From NCBI RefSeq assembly GCF_001981305.1, contig NZ_MSCW01000002.1, positions 62,001 through 126,000 on the forward strand: DNA of 64,000 nucleotides, written 5' to 3'. The DNA is from Marinobacter lutaoensis. GTDB lineage: Bacteria > Pseudomonadota > Gammaproteobacteria > Pseudomonadales > Oleiphilaceae. The position numbers and the translations under genes were made by a program. Each line of letters opens with the position of its first letter. The stretch's first letter is position 1. The notes beneath the pieces are model-generated. The model did not search any database, was not told where the DNA came from, and saw only the letters and a program-made list of their open reading frames with translations. This document shows positions 27,914 to 36,047 of this stretch, piece by piece.

Positions 27914-27965
27914 ATCACGCCATTGCGTCGAGACCCTCACCGTGCACAGCCCATGGTGACGCCTT

Positions 27966-27995
27966 GCCCTCACGTTCGAGCGTGAGGGCTTTTTT
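27966..27995 (+). terminator. Intrinsic terminator after the acyl-CoA synthetase gene
   Basis: A perfect 9-bp stem GCCCTCACG/CGTGAGGGC (27966-27974 with 27981-27989) has a 6-base loop and is followed by six T. It ends the acyl-CoA dehydrogenase/synthetase operon. Confidence 0.9.
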
Positions 27996-28015
27996 ATGCC
28001 ATCGGGGGAAACCAC

Positions 28016-28885
28016 ATGCAGCAATCCAACAGCCAAGAATGGCGTCTGGCCGGTGGCCGGCTGGCGGCCCAGGTCTGGGGACCGGACACGGCCTCCACCA
28101 CCTGGCTCGCCCTGCACGGCTGGGCCGACAACGCCGCCACCTTCGCTCGGCTCGCGCCGGACCTGACCGATACTCTGAATCTGCGGATCGTGGCGCTGGA
28201 TTTTTCCGGCCACGGCCACTCGGCACACCGTCCACCGCGCTCGGAATACGCCCTGTGGAGCTACAGCCATGACGCCCTGGACGCCCTCGACGCGCTGGGG
28301 CTGACCCGCGTTACCCTGCTCGGCCATTCGCTGGGCGCCGGGGTCGCCAACCTGCTGGCGGCGACCTACCCGGAGCGGGTCCAGGCACTGGTACTGATCG
28401 ACGGCCTGCTGGGCCGGCTGGCAACCACGGCGGGCCTGGTCGGGCAACTGCGGCGGGGGCTCTCCGACCAGCGGCGGCCGCCGTCCGAGCCGCCCCGCTA
28501 CCGGAGCGTCGAACAAGCGGTTCAGGTCCGGGTCAGCAAAAGCCTGCTCCCCATCGATGCCGACACCGCTCGCCCGATCGTGCTTCGTAACCTGGACGGC
28601 TGTGACCGAACCGGCTATCGGCTCCGGCTCGACCGCCAGGTCATGGCCGCCCGGCCCATGGCCTTCACCGAGGCCCAGGCGGTCGCCGTGCTGGCCGCCA
28701 TACGCTGTCCGGCGCTGCTGCTTCAGGGGCGTGACGGCATTATCCCGGAACGGGACCCCCGCGGGGTCTGCCGGGCCGCGATTCCGGGACTGACCCAGAT
28801 CACCCTGGACGGCGGCCACCACCTGCACCTGGCCCCGGCAACCTGCGCCCCGGTGGCCCAAGCCATTGCCCGCTGGTACGGATGA
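28016..28885 (+). CDS. Alpha/beta hydrolase
   Basis: This 289-residue alpha/beta-hydrolase-fold enzyme has the oxyanion region LHGWADNAATFA, nucleophile elbow GHSLG, a late Asp near LLLQGRDGIIP and the catalytic His in GGHHLHLAP. The LHGW start resembles the MEST/peroxisomal serine hydrolase-like group. The substrate is unknown. It starts 20 bases after a terminator with a GGGGGAA ribosome site, so it has its own promoter or is read from leak-through. Confidence 0.88.
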   Translation: MQQSNSQEWRLAGGRLAAQVWGPDTASTTWLALHGWADNAATFARLAPDLTDTLNLRIVALDFSGHGHSAHRPPRSEYALWSYSHDALDALDALGLTRVTLLGHSLGAGVANLLAATYPERVQALVLIDGLLGRLATTAGLVGQLRRGLSDQRRPPSEPPRYRSVEQAVQVRVSKSLLPIDADTARPIVLRNLDGCDRTGYRLRLDRQVMAARPMAFTEAQAVAVLAAIRCPALLLQGRDGIIPERDPRGVCRAAIPGLTQITLDGGHHLHLAPATCAPVAQAIARWYG

Positions 28886-28890
28886 CCACG

Positions 28891-28911
28891 AAAAAGGGGC
28901 CCGAAGGCCCC
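28891..28911 (-). terminator. Intrinsic terminator of the porin gene
   Basis: On the minus strand GGGGCC and GGCCCC (28906-28911 with 28896-28901) form a 6-bp stem with a tetraloop (TTCG core) followed by five T. It sits between the convergent hydrolase and porin genes. Confidence 0.8.
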
Positions 28912-28934
28912 CGCATGCGCGCCCCGCACCAAGA

Positions 28935-30017
28935 TCAGAACTTGACGTTGCCACCCATCAGCAGGGTGTTCACGTCGTCGTAATCGCCGCTGTCGCGATC
29001 CAGGGTATGGTGGTTGTAGCCGGCGTACAGGTTCAGCCACGGTACCGGCGTGTAGACGTAGCCAACCCCCAGCGTCTCGGCGGTATCGCCGTCCGCCACC
29101 CGGTCCTTGGCTTCCGCCAGGTGCAGATCCACCGCATGCCGGCCCTGCTTGTAGCCCAGTTTCACCAGGTAGAAATCGGAGTCCGGGTTGGCGTTGTCGT
29201 CGTCCTCAACCCGGGAATAGGCGCCGGTGAGGTTGACCCCGCTGTCGTGCAGCCAGGACAGGGAACCGCCGAGGGTGGTGACATCGCCGGTGACACCGCC
29301 GACATCCTTCACCGAATAGCCCAGACCGCCGGACACTTTGCCCGCCAGCGGCAGGCTGAAGCGCGCGCCCAGCTCGGTGACGTCGTTGCTGTCCTTGACG
29401 CCCTGACTCAGCGCCAGCCGCACCGGCCCCAGGGCCGGTGCGTCGTAGCGCAGCCGGTCATAACGGCTTTCAAAATCCTGATCGGTCATGGCGGACTTGA
29501 GCGCCACCTGGGTGCCGCCGGCCTCGTCGATGAACGCCAGCGCGCCCCCCACCAGGGCCGGGTTGGTGAACGACACCACCTTGGTGCCGGACAAATCGAC
29601 CTCCACATTGCCATTGGCGGCACCGTCCCCCTGGCCCAGGGAGACCTTGCCGAAATCGCCCTGAACAAACAGGTTGAGCTGCCGTTCACTGAATTCGCCA
29701 TCCACGTTCCGGACATCCGGCGTCACCACGTTGGAGGCGTTGTGCTGGTATTCCAGCTCAACGTGAGCGCCAACGGTCACATTCAGCTCCTCGACCCGGC
29801 CGCTCAGCTTTGCCCCGACCCGGCTGGCACTGTTGTCGTTGTCGACCACATAACTTTTGGAACCATCGCCGGTATCACCCATCATATATCCCAGGTTCAC
29901 TTGGCCATAGGTTTCCACATCAATATCCGGTGTTTCGGCACTTGCCAGGGAAATCATGGAATAGGAGCCCGATATAATAGCCGACAAACACAGTGCCAAT
30001 TGTTTTTGTTTTATCAT
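28935..30017 (-). CDS. Gram-negative outer membrane porin
   Basis: This 360-residue beta-barrel porin has signal peptide MIKQKQLALCLSAIISGSYS... ending LASAE. The first strand DVETYGQVNLGYM, an acidic loop (TGDGSKSYVVDNDNSASRVG) and alternating amphipathic strands follow, and it ends in GGNVKF with a C-terminal Phe as barrel-assembly signal. ATG at 30017 is chosen over an upstream start at 30086 because it has GAGGTT seven bases upstream and a proper signal peptide. It is divergent from a LysR gene that may control it. Its 5' end and leader are more AT-rich than the body. The substrate is unknown. Confidence 0.92.
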   Translation of the reverse strand: MIKQKQLALCLSAIISGSYSMISLASAETPDIDVETYGQVNLGYMMGDTGDGSKSYVVDNDNSASRVGAKLSGRVEELNVTVGAHVELEYQHNASNVVTPDVRNVDGEFSERQLNLFVQGDFGKVSLGQGDGAANGNVEVDLSGTKVVSFTNPALVGGALAFIDEAGGTQVALKSAMTDQDFESRYDRLRYDAPALGPVRLALSQGVKDSNDVTELGARFSLPLAGKVSGGLGYSVKDVGGVTGDVTTLGGSLSWLHDSGVNLTGAYSRVEDDDNANPDSDFYLVKLGYKQGRHAVDLHLAEAKDRVADGDTAETLGVGYVYTPVPWLNLYAGYNHHTLDRDSGDYDDVNTLLMGGNVKF

Positions 30018-30121
30018 CGATAATAACCTCTTTATTAAATGTGTTGTTGTTGACCAGAAATATATACATCCAAAAGAACGCCACACGACTGAAATGAAAC
30101 AAGATGCTTCATTCCAAATCC

Positions 30122-30144
30122 AAACAGCTTCAGTTAAACTGTTT
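30122..30144. promoter_or_regulatory. Inverted repeat between porin and LysR genes, candidate LysR operator
   Basis: AAACAG (30122-30127) and CTGTTT (30139-30144) flank an inner perfect palindrome CAGTT-A-AACTG (30131-30141). It lies in the divergent promoter region, 64 bases before the LysR start. Confidence 0.45.
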
Positions 30145-30207
30145 CTTCACCGGGTTACTACTTCGCATTTGTAATCCCGCCATTCATCAAACGCATGAAA
30201 CAATAAG

Positions 30208-31104
30208 ATGAGTAGAAAAGTCCCACCCCTCAATCCATTGCGCGTTTTCGAATGCGTTGCACGGCAGGGAAGCTTCACCAGGGCGGCGGCGGAGCTGTTC
30301 GTCAGCCAGTCGGCGGTCAGCCGCCAGATCGCCACGCTGGAAGAGTATCTGGGAATCAAACTGTTCATCCGAGAGCAAGGCGGCGTGTTCCTGACGGACG
30401 CCGGCGAAGCGTATCATCGCGAGGTGGGCCCAGCCTTCGCCGCCATCGCCTCCGCCACCGAGCGCCTGCAGAAGACCTCGCTGAGCTCACCGCTGCGGAT
30501 CCAGGTGTACACCACCTTTGCCGCGAAGTGGTTGATCAAGCGGCTCAACCGCTTCCAGCAGGAGCACCCGGAAATCCCGGTCCGGATCGCCACCAGCGTG
30601 GCACCCATCAACTTCGCCAAGTCCGACGCCGATGCCGCCATCCAACTGTGCGAGGAAGGCAGCTACGAGGGCCAGGGGGAGCGGTTGTTTTATGACGAGA
30701 TCGAGCCCGTGTGCAGTCCCGGGCTTATCCGGGAAGGCGCGCCCTTGTCCAAACCGGAAGATATATTCAAATATCCATTATTGCAGTCGCATTATCGAAA
30801 AACGGATTTTGGCGACTGGTGCAAATATATGGGCATTGAATTCCCGGAAGACAAGGAAATAACAGAATTCCCAAGTTCCCTGTTGGCCTATCAAGGGGCC
30901 ATTGACAATATGGGCATTGCCATGGGACAAACCCGGATGCTTCAGGATGAATTTAAATCCGGCATTCTGATCCGCCCCTTCGACAAACCCCTGACCCGAT
31001 CCCTGGCCTATTTTCTTATATATCCCGAAGGCCGATTGATTTCACCCAAGATGCGCATTTTCCGGGAATGGCTGATTCATGAAATCGAAGAGGACACCCC
31101 CTAA
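30208..31104 (+). CDS. LysR-family regulator, GcvA-like
   Basis: This 298-residue LysR regulator opens with the GcvA-group signature (PPLNPLRVFECVARQGSFTRAAAELFVSQSAVSRQIATLEEYLG) and has an effector domain that includes LRIQVYTTFAAKWLIKRL and FAKSDADAAIQL. It is divergent from the porin gene, with a palindrome between them, and convergent with an MFS gene, so the porin is its likeliest target. From about 30750 to the end the base composition is clearly more AT-rich than the first half and than the neighbours. Confidence 0.88.
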   Translation: MSRKVPPLNPLRVFECVARQGSFTRAAAELFVSQSAVSRQIATLEEYLGIKLFIREQGGVFLTDAGEAYHREVGPAFAAIASATERLQKTSLSSPLRIQVYTTFAAKWLIKRLNRFQQEHPEIPVRIATSVAPINFAKSDADAAIQLCEEGSYEGQGERLFYDEIEPVCSPGLIREGAPLSKPEDIFKYPLLQSHYRKTDFGDWCKYMGIEFPEDKEITEFPSSLLAYQGAIDNMGIAMGQTRMLQDEFKSGILIRPFDKPLTRSLAYFLIYPEGRLISPKMRIFREWLIHEIEEDTP

Positions 31105-31107
31105 ACC

Positions 31108-32325
31108 TCAGTTCGCCGCCAGCTCCGATTCCTGCCGCCGGAAGGCGGGAATCAGGGCGACGATCACCGCCACGAACGCCAGCACGAACACACCGGCCAG
31201 CAGGAAGGTGAGATTGAACGGCATCACCTCCGCCAGGAACCCCAAAATCAGCGGCGCCAGGAACTGGACTCCCCGGTTTCCCATCAGGCGCATGCCCAGG
31301 GCACTGGAGCGCTGGGCCGCCGACACATGCTCGGCCAACACCACCATCGACAGCGGCTGGGAGATCCCCGAACCGACCCCCACCAGAACCGCCAGCACCC
31401 CGAGCAGATAGACATTGCCGGTCAGCCCGGTCAGCATCAGCCCCAGGGCAACCACCACCGAGGACCACACCATCGCGGCGGCCCGGCCTCCCAGCCACTC
31501 GATCACCGACGACATGAACGGGCGGATGGCCATGGCACACAGTGCCCGGAGGCTGACCAGGGCACCGATGGTGGTGGCGGACACCGCCAGGCTTTCCAGA
31601 TAGACCGGCAGGAAACTGCCGTGGGCGCCCAGGGCAAACATCACCGCCACCGTCAGCGCGATGGAAATTTTCACCCCGGGATTGGTGCGCAGCAGCCGGG
31701 CCTGGGCCCGGTAGCCCAGCAGGGATTTCTCCGTACTCTGGCCGACGCGGGCGCTGCCCGTCAGGAAGAAGCCGCTCAGGATACCGATCAACGCGATCGC
31801 GCCCATGACCGCGAACGACAGCCGGGCACCGCTGGCGTCGATCAGCCAGCCGGCCAGCAAAGGCCCCACCAGCTGCCCGCCGGACAGGCAGGTGGTGTAC
31901 CAGCCGAAGTAGCGCTCCAGCGCCTTGCCGTGCCCCAGCCCGGAGATGATGGACTGGGCCGCCAGCACCATCAGGATGTGCGCCACCCCGATGATCAGCT
32001 GCGCCACGATCAGACCGGAGAAGCCGGGCAGCAGCAGAATCACCCAGGGCCCCGCCGCCATGCCGCAGGCGCCGGCAATGATGACCCGGCGACCGCCCAG
32101 GCGCGTGATCAACCCGCCCAGGGGAATCGCCAGCACCAGCGGCAGCAGATACGGGGCACAAAGGATCATACCGACCAGCACCGGCGTGGCCCCCAGCTCC
32201 AGGGCGTACAGGGGAATGGCGATCAGCAGCATGGTCTGCACCATGAAGGCGCTGGTCAGGCCCACGCAGATGGCGACCATGTTGGTCAGCACCTCGTTCG
32301 GCCCGGATGGATCCGGCTTCGACAT
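31108..32325 (-). CDS. MFS transporter
   Basis: This 405-residue major facilitator protein has about 12 hydrophobic helices and loops typical of the family (LGGLITRLGGRRVIIAG between helices 2 and 3; the GLGHGKALERYFGWYTT region). ATG at 32325 with GGGAGA upstream is chosen over a start 19 codons earlier. The stop is three bases from the LysR stop (convergent). The citryl-CoA lyase-like and CoA-transferase genes lie upstream on the same strand with a 22-base gap, so it may be the last gene of that operon and carry the organic-acid substrate. Confidence 0.87.
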   Translation of the reverse strand: MSKPDPSGPNEVLTNMVAICVGLTSAFMVQTMLLIAIPLYALELGATPVLVGMILCAPYLLPLVLAIPLGGLITRLGGRRVIIAGACGMAAGPWVILLLPGFSGLIVAQLIIGVAHILMVLAAQSIISGLGHGKALERYFGWYTTCLSGGQLVGPLLAGWLIDASGARLSFAVMGAIALIGILSGFFLTGSARVGQSTEKSLLGYRAQARLLRTNPGVKISIALTVAVMFALGAHGSFLPVYLESLAVSATTIGALVSLRALCAMAIRPFMSSVIEWLGGRAAAMVWSSVVVALGLMLTGLTGNVYLLGVLAVLVGVGSGISQPLSMVVLAEHVSAAQRSSALGMRLMGNRGVQFLAPLILGFLAEVMPFNLTFLLAGVFVLAFVAVIVALIPAFRRQESELAAN

Positions 32326-32347
32326 ACGTTCTCCCAGGCAGGAATAC

Positions 32348-33187
32348 TCAGACCGGCGGACAATCCCGGGGCGGCTCGCCATCGTATTGCCAGAGCCAAC
32401 CCTTGGGCAAGGGCCCCTTGTTGCGCCCCCCCTGCTGCTGTTGCTCCCAGGCGTGGGCCAGAATCCCCACGCTCCGGGACAGACAGAACAGGCCCCGGCC
32501 GAGGGGCGGCGGCAGCCCGAGTTCGGAAAAGATCACCGCAGTGGCGCCATCGATGTTCATGGGAATGCGGCGGCCCTTGGCCGCAGCCAACTGACGCTCG
32601 ATCTCCCCGGCGATGGCGGCGACCTGCCCGGTAATTTCACCGGTTTCCGCCACCTCGGCCACCAGGGCCATCAGCCGGGGTGCCCGGGGATCGGTCCGGT
32701 GAAAGCGGTGCCCGAAGCCCGGGATGATCGGTCCGTACCGCCGGCGCCAGTGGGCAAGGCCCGCCTCGGTCGCCCGCGCCAGGTCGTCACCGTCCACCAG
32801 CCGCGACCGAATGTCCTGAAACAGCATCATCGCCTGCTCGCCAGCGCCCCCGTGCACATCGTCCAGCACATTGACGGCGGAGGCCAGCGCGTTGTTGAGG
32901 GAGCCGCCGCAGGTCATGGCCATGCGGGCAATGGCGATGCTCGGTGCCTGCGGGCCGTGGTCGACGCCGGCGACCAGGGCCGCCTCGGCCAGCCGGGCCT
33001 GGCGGGGCGAGGGCATCACCCCGACCACCAGAAACCAGATCATGTCCACGAACGACACCCGGCCGATCAACTGTTGCACCGGGCAGCCCCGGAACCGGAT
33101 CCGGTCCGGCGCCATGTCGATGATCCCGGTGCGCCACCAGGCCGCGGCCTGATCCCGGTCCGGGGGGGTATCCGTCGGTCTGCTCAT
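32348..33187 (-). CDS. Citrate-synthase-fold lyase/synthase, citryl-CoA lyase-like
   Basis: This is a short (279-residue) member of the citrate synthase superfamily, of the kind annotated as citryl-CoA lyase. Catalytic elements line up with citrate synthase: His in VHGGAGEQA, His in PGFGHRFHRTDPRA and Asp in MNIDGATAVIF. The N-terminal domain of full citrate synthases (about 430 residues) is missing. Such enzymes make or break the C-C bond between acetyl-CoA and a 2-oxo acid. Its ATG overlaps the CoA-transferase stop (ATGA), so a CoA ester made by that transferase is the likely substrate. The true substrate is unknown; HMG-CoA or citramalyl/citryl-like esters are possible. Confidence 0.85.
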   Translation of the reverse strand: MSRPTDTPPDRDQAAAWWRTGIIDMAPDRIRFRGCPVQQLIGRVSFVDMIWFLVVGVMPSPRQARLAEAALVAGVDHGPQAPSIAIARMAMTCGGSLNNALASAVNVLDDVHGGAGEQAMMLFQDIRSRLVDGDDLARATEAGLAHWRRRYGPIIPGFGHRFHRTDPRAPRLMALVAEVAETGEITGQVAAIAGEIERQLAAAKGRRIPMNIDGATAVIFSELGLPPPLGRGLFCLSRSVGILAHAWEQQQQGGRNKGPLPKGWLWQYDGEPPRDCPPV

Positions 33188-34350
33188 GGGCGTGCCTCGA
33201 TCGGGTCCAGATTCGCCAGAACGGTGGCATTGTCCTGGCCCAGGGTCGGGGGCGGCGACGCCACCCGGGGCGGCCTGCCGTTGAAGCGGTAGCCGCCACT
33301 GATCACCTTCAGGGGCCGGCCGATCCCCCCGTCGTCGAAGGTCTCGATCAGGCCCCGGTCGGCCACCTGGGGGTGCGCCAGGATCTGCTCGATGGTGTAC
33401 ACCGGTCCCGCCGGCACACCTTGCGCCACCAGGGCCCGCCACCAGAACTCGGTATCCCGGATCGCCAGTCTCGCCTCGATCCGCTCGGTCAGCGCCTGAC
33501 GGTGTTCCAGTCGCGCCTGCCGGTCCGCGAAACGGGGATCGTCCAGCCACTCGGGACACCCCAGCACCCGGCACAGGGCCTCGAACTGTTCCTGTTTGTT
33601 GGCGGCGATGTTGATCAGGCCGTCACCGGTGCGGAAGGTCCCGGACGGACTGGCGGTGACGTTGTTGTTGCCGATCGGCGCGGGCGCCTTGCCGGCGACC
33701 AACAGGTTGGACACCGCCCAGCCCAGGGTGGCCAGCACCGACTCCAGCATGGATACGTCGATGAACGTGGCCGGCCGTTGCGGATTGGCCAGCGCCGCGC
33801 TGATCGCCATCGCGGCGGTCAGCCCGCCCACGGTATCGGCCAGGGGATAACCGACCCGGTAGGGTGCGGTGTCGGCATCGCCGGTCACGCTCATCACGCC
33901 GGCCATGCCCTGGATGATCTGGTCGTAGGCCGGATAGGACGCCAGCGGGCCGTCCTGGCCGAACCCGGAGATCGCGCAATAGACGAGCCGAGGGTTGACG
34001 TCCCGCAGCACCTCGAAGTCCAGGGACAGACGCGCCATCACCCCGGGCCGGAAGTTTTCCACCAGCACGTCGGCGTCGCGGACCAGGGCCAGAAAGCGGC
34101 GCCGGTCGTCGGCGTCCTTCAGGTTCAGGGTCACCGACTTCTTGCCGGCGTTCTGCGCCAGGAACGAGGCCCCCATCAGGGACGCATTCAGCTCCGGGTC
34201 GGCCCCGAGCTGACGGGCCAGGTCGCCACCTTGGGGATTTTCCACCTTGATCACGTCAGCGCCGAGGTGGGCGAGCTGGTGGCAGCAAAAGGGACCGGCG
34301 AGCACATTGGTGAGATCCAGCACGCGGTACCCGGAAAGTGGCGGGGTCAT
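33184..34350 (-). CDS. CaiB/BaiF class III CoA-transferase
   Basis: This 388-residue family III CoA-transferase moves CoA between carboxylic acids. The start (PLSGYRVLDLTNVLAGPFCCHQLAHLGADVIKVE), KSVTLNLK, VLVENFRPGVM and the ASYPAYDQIIQGMAG motif are typical, and the candidate catalytic Asp is in YPLADTVGG. The second of two tandem ATG codons (34350) has the better spacing from AGGAGG. It is the first gene of the operon and divergent from an IclR regulator, with a perfect inverted repeat in the gap. Donor and acceptor acids cannot be read from the sequence. Confidence 0.91.
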   Translation of the reverse strand: MTPPLSGYRVLDLTNVLAGPFCCHQLAHLGADVIKVENPQGGDLARQLGADPELNASLMGASFLAQNAGKKSVTLNLKDADDRRRFLALVRDADVLVENFRPGVMARLSLDFEVLRDVNPRLVYCAISGFGQDGPLASYPAYDQIIQGMAGVMSVTGDADTAPYRVGYPLADTVGGLTAAMAISAALANPQRPATFIDVSMLESVLATLGWAVSNLLVAGKAPAPIGNNNVTASPSGTFRTGDGLINIAANKQEQFEALCRVLGCPEWLDDPRFADRQARLEHRQALTERIEARLAIRDTEFWWRALVAQGVPAGPVYTIEQILAHPQVADRGLIETFDDGGIGRPLKVISGGYRFNGRPPRVASPPPTLGQDNATVLANLDPIEARP

Positions 34351-34370
34351 CATTCCTCCTGACAGAACGC

Positions 34371-34387
34371 ATTCTGCTAAACAGAAT
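34371..34387. promoter_or_regulatory. Perfect inverted repeat between CoA-transferase and IclR genes
   Basis: ATTCTG-CTAAA-CAGAAT (34371-34387) is a perfect 6-5-6 repeat, and a further CAGAA half-site lies at 34363-34367. It is the best candidate operator for the adjacent IclR regulator. Confidence 0.55.
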
Positions 34388-34462
34388 ACACGCACGAAAT
34401 CCACATTTGCAACGCCATCGGCCAACGTTAATATGGCGGGCCAGGCAACGAGGCAGGCACAC

Positions 34463-35104
34463 ATGGCAGACAACCGGGTCCAGTCCGTCGAGCGGGCACT
34501 GATGATCCTGAACACTTTCCGAACCGGCGAGGACGCCTGGACGCTGGCACAGCTGGCGGAGAAAACCGGGCTGTACAAGAGCACCATCCTGCGGATTCTG
34601 GGATCACTGGAACGGTTCGGCTACGTGATGCGCGGCGAGGACGGCCTGCACCGGCCCGGCCCGGCGCTGCTCCGTTTCGGCCGCGACAGCACCACCGCCG
34701 ACTACGATGCGGTGATCCGCCCCTACCTGAAACGCCTTCGCAACGAGACCGGAGAAACCGCCTCGTTCTACGTCCGGGACGGGGACGAGCGCGTCTGCCT
34801 GCTGCGCGAGATTGGCCACCACGAATTGCGGCACTACGTGGAGGAAGGCTCCCGGCTCGGGCTGGACCGGGGAGCGGCGGCCCGGGCACTGGTGCAGCCG
34901 CACCAGAACGACGGCGTCCACATCTCCCGGGGCGAACGCGTGCCCGGGGTCGCCGCCATCGCGGTCCCGGTGTTCGATAGCCAGGGCGGCCAGCTTGGCG
35001 CCATCACTCTGTCCGGCAGCACCGAGTCGATTCTCTCCAGCCGCCAAGACCGCTTCATCGAGCTGCTGCGGGAGGCGGCCCGGCAGATCCGAGCCCGGTT
35101 CTGA
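34463..35104 (+). CDS. IclR-family transcriptional regulator
   Basis: This 213-residue IclR regulator is shorter than the usual 250 or so. The winged helix is at residues about 5-65 (VQSVERALMILNTF... LYKSTILRILGSLERFGYV). The effector domain has TASFYVRDGDERVCL and a GVAAIAVPVFDSQGGQLGAITLSG core but lacks part of the middle segment (around RGAAARALV, directly followed by QPHQND). It is divergent from the CoA-transferase/lyase operon and upstream of the PaaG-like gene, and probably controls both. Confidence 0.88.
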   Translation: MADNRVQSVERALMILNTFRTGEDAWTLAQLAEKTGLYKSTILRILGSLERFGYVMRGEDGLHRPGPALLRFGRDSTTADYDAVIRPYLKRLRNETGETASFYVRDGDERVCLLREIGHHELRHYVEEGSRLGLDRGAAARALVQPHQNDGVHISRGERVPGVAAIAVPVFDSQGGQLGAITLSGSTESILSSRQDRFIELLREAARQIRARF

Positions 35105-35237
35105 GCGCCGGCATTCCCATTGCTCATAACCGCATGACCAGCGGGAAGTTGCCACCGCGCCCGCCATGCTTACCCTGAAGGGAGAGAACGGCCCGGGGCA
35201 CCCCGGCCGCCGCACGCACCCGCAGGGAGAGCCCGCC

Positions 35238-36029
35238 GTGACCTTCGATACCGTCAAGCTGCAACAGGAACAATCGCTGGCCATCCTGACCCTCAACCGG
35301 CCCGACCGCCTCAACAGCATCAACGCCACCATGCGCCAGGAACTGATGACCGTGCTGACCCGCCTGGCCGCGGACACCTCGGTGCGGGCCGTGCTGATCA
35401 CCGGGGCCGGCCGCGCTTTCTGCGCCGGCCAGGACCTGCACGAGCGCCGGCGCGCCCCGGGGGAACCCAGGGCCGACCTGGGCCAGTCCCTGCGCCAGGG
35501 CTACAACCCGATCGCCCGGGCCATCCGGAGCCTGGACAAGCCGGTGGTGTGCGCTGTCAACGGCGTCGCCGCCGGTGCCGGCGCCAACCTCGCCCTGGCC
35601 TGCGACCTGGTGGTCGCAAAGCGGTCTGCCCGGTTCATCCAGAGCTTCATCAACATTGGCCTCATCCCCGATTGCGGCGGCACCTGGAGCCTGGCTCGCA
35701 AGGTCGGCCACGCGCGCGCCACGGGGCTGGCCATGACCGGTACCCCCATCGGCGCGGAACAAGCGGTGGAGTGGGGACTGATCTGGCAGTGCTACCCGGA
35801 CGAGTCCTTCGGCCGGGATGCCCTGCAACTGGGGCTGGAGCTGGCCCGCAAACCCACCCGCGCCCTGGCCGCCATCAAGTCGGCCCTGGCCGGTGCCTAC
35901 CACAACACCTTCGACGAACAGCTGGCGCTGGAGGCCGAATACCAGCAACGCTGTGGCCAGTCGGACGATTATCAGGAAGGGCTGCAGGCCTTCTTCGACA
36001 AGCGTGCCCCGGCCTTCCGGGGCCGCTGA
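35238..36029 (+). CDS. Enoyl-CoA hydratase/isomerase, PaaG-like
   Basis: This 263-residue crotonase-fold enzyme is very close in pattern to E. coli PaaG, the ring-1,2-epoxyphenylacetyl-CoA isomerase. Shared stretches are TLNRPDRLNSINATM, LITGAGRAFCAGQDL, YNPIARAI, PVVCAVNGVAAGAGANLAL, LIPDCGGTWSL and the ending EGLQAFFDKRAPAF. No other paa genes are here, so it may act on another unsaturated acyl-CoA, for example one made by the nearby CoA-transferase. The start is GTG at 35238 with GGGAGA seven bases upstream. It is convergent with mvaA, 18 bases away. Confidence 0.88.
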   Translation: MTFDTVKLQQEQSLAILTLNRPDRLNSINATMRQELMTVLTRLAADTSVRAVLITGAGRAFCAGQDLHERRRAPGEPRADLGQSLRQGYNPIARAIRSLDKPVVCAVNGVAAGAGANLALACDLVVAKRSARFIQSFINIGLIPDCGGTWSLARKVGHARATGLAMTGTPIGAEQAVEWGLIWQCYPDESFGRDALQLGLELARKPTRALAAIKSALAGAYHNTFDEQLALEAEYQQRCGQSDDYQEGLQAFFDKRAPAFRGR

Positions 36030-36047
36030 GCCGAACCGGGCCGCCGG

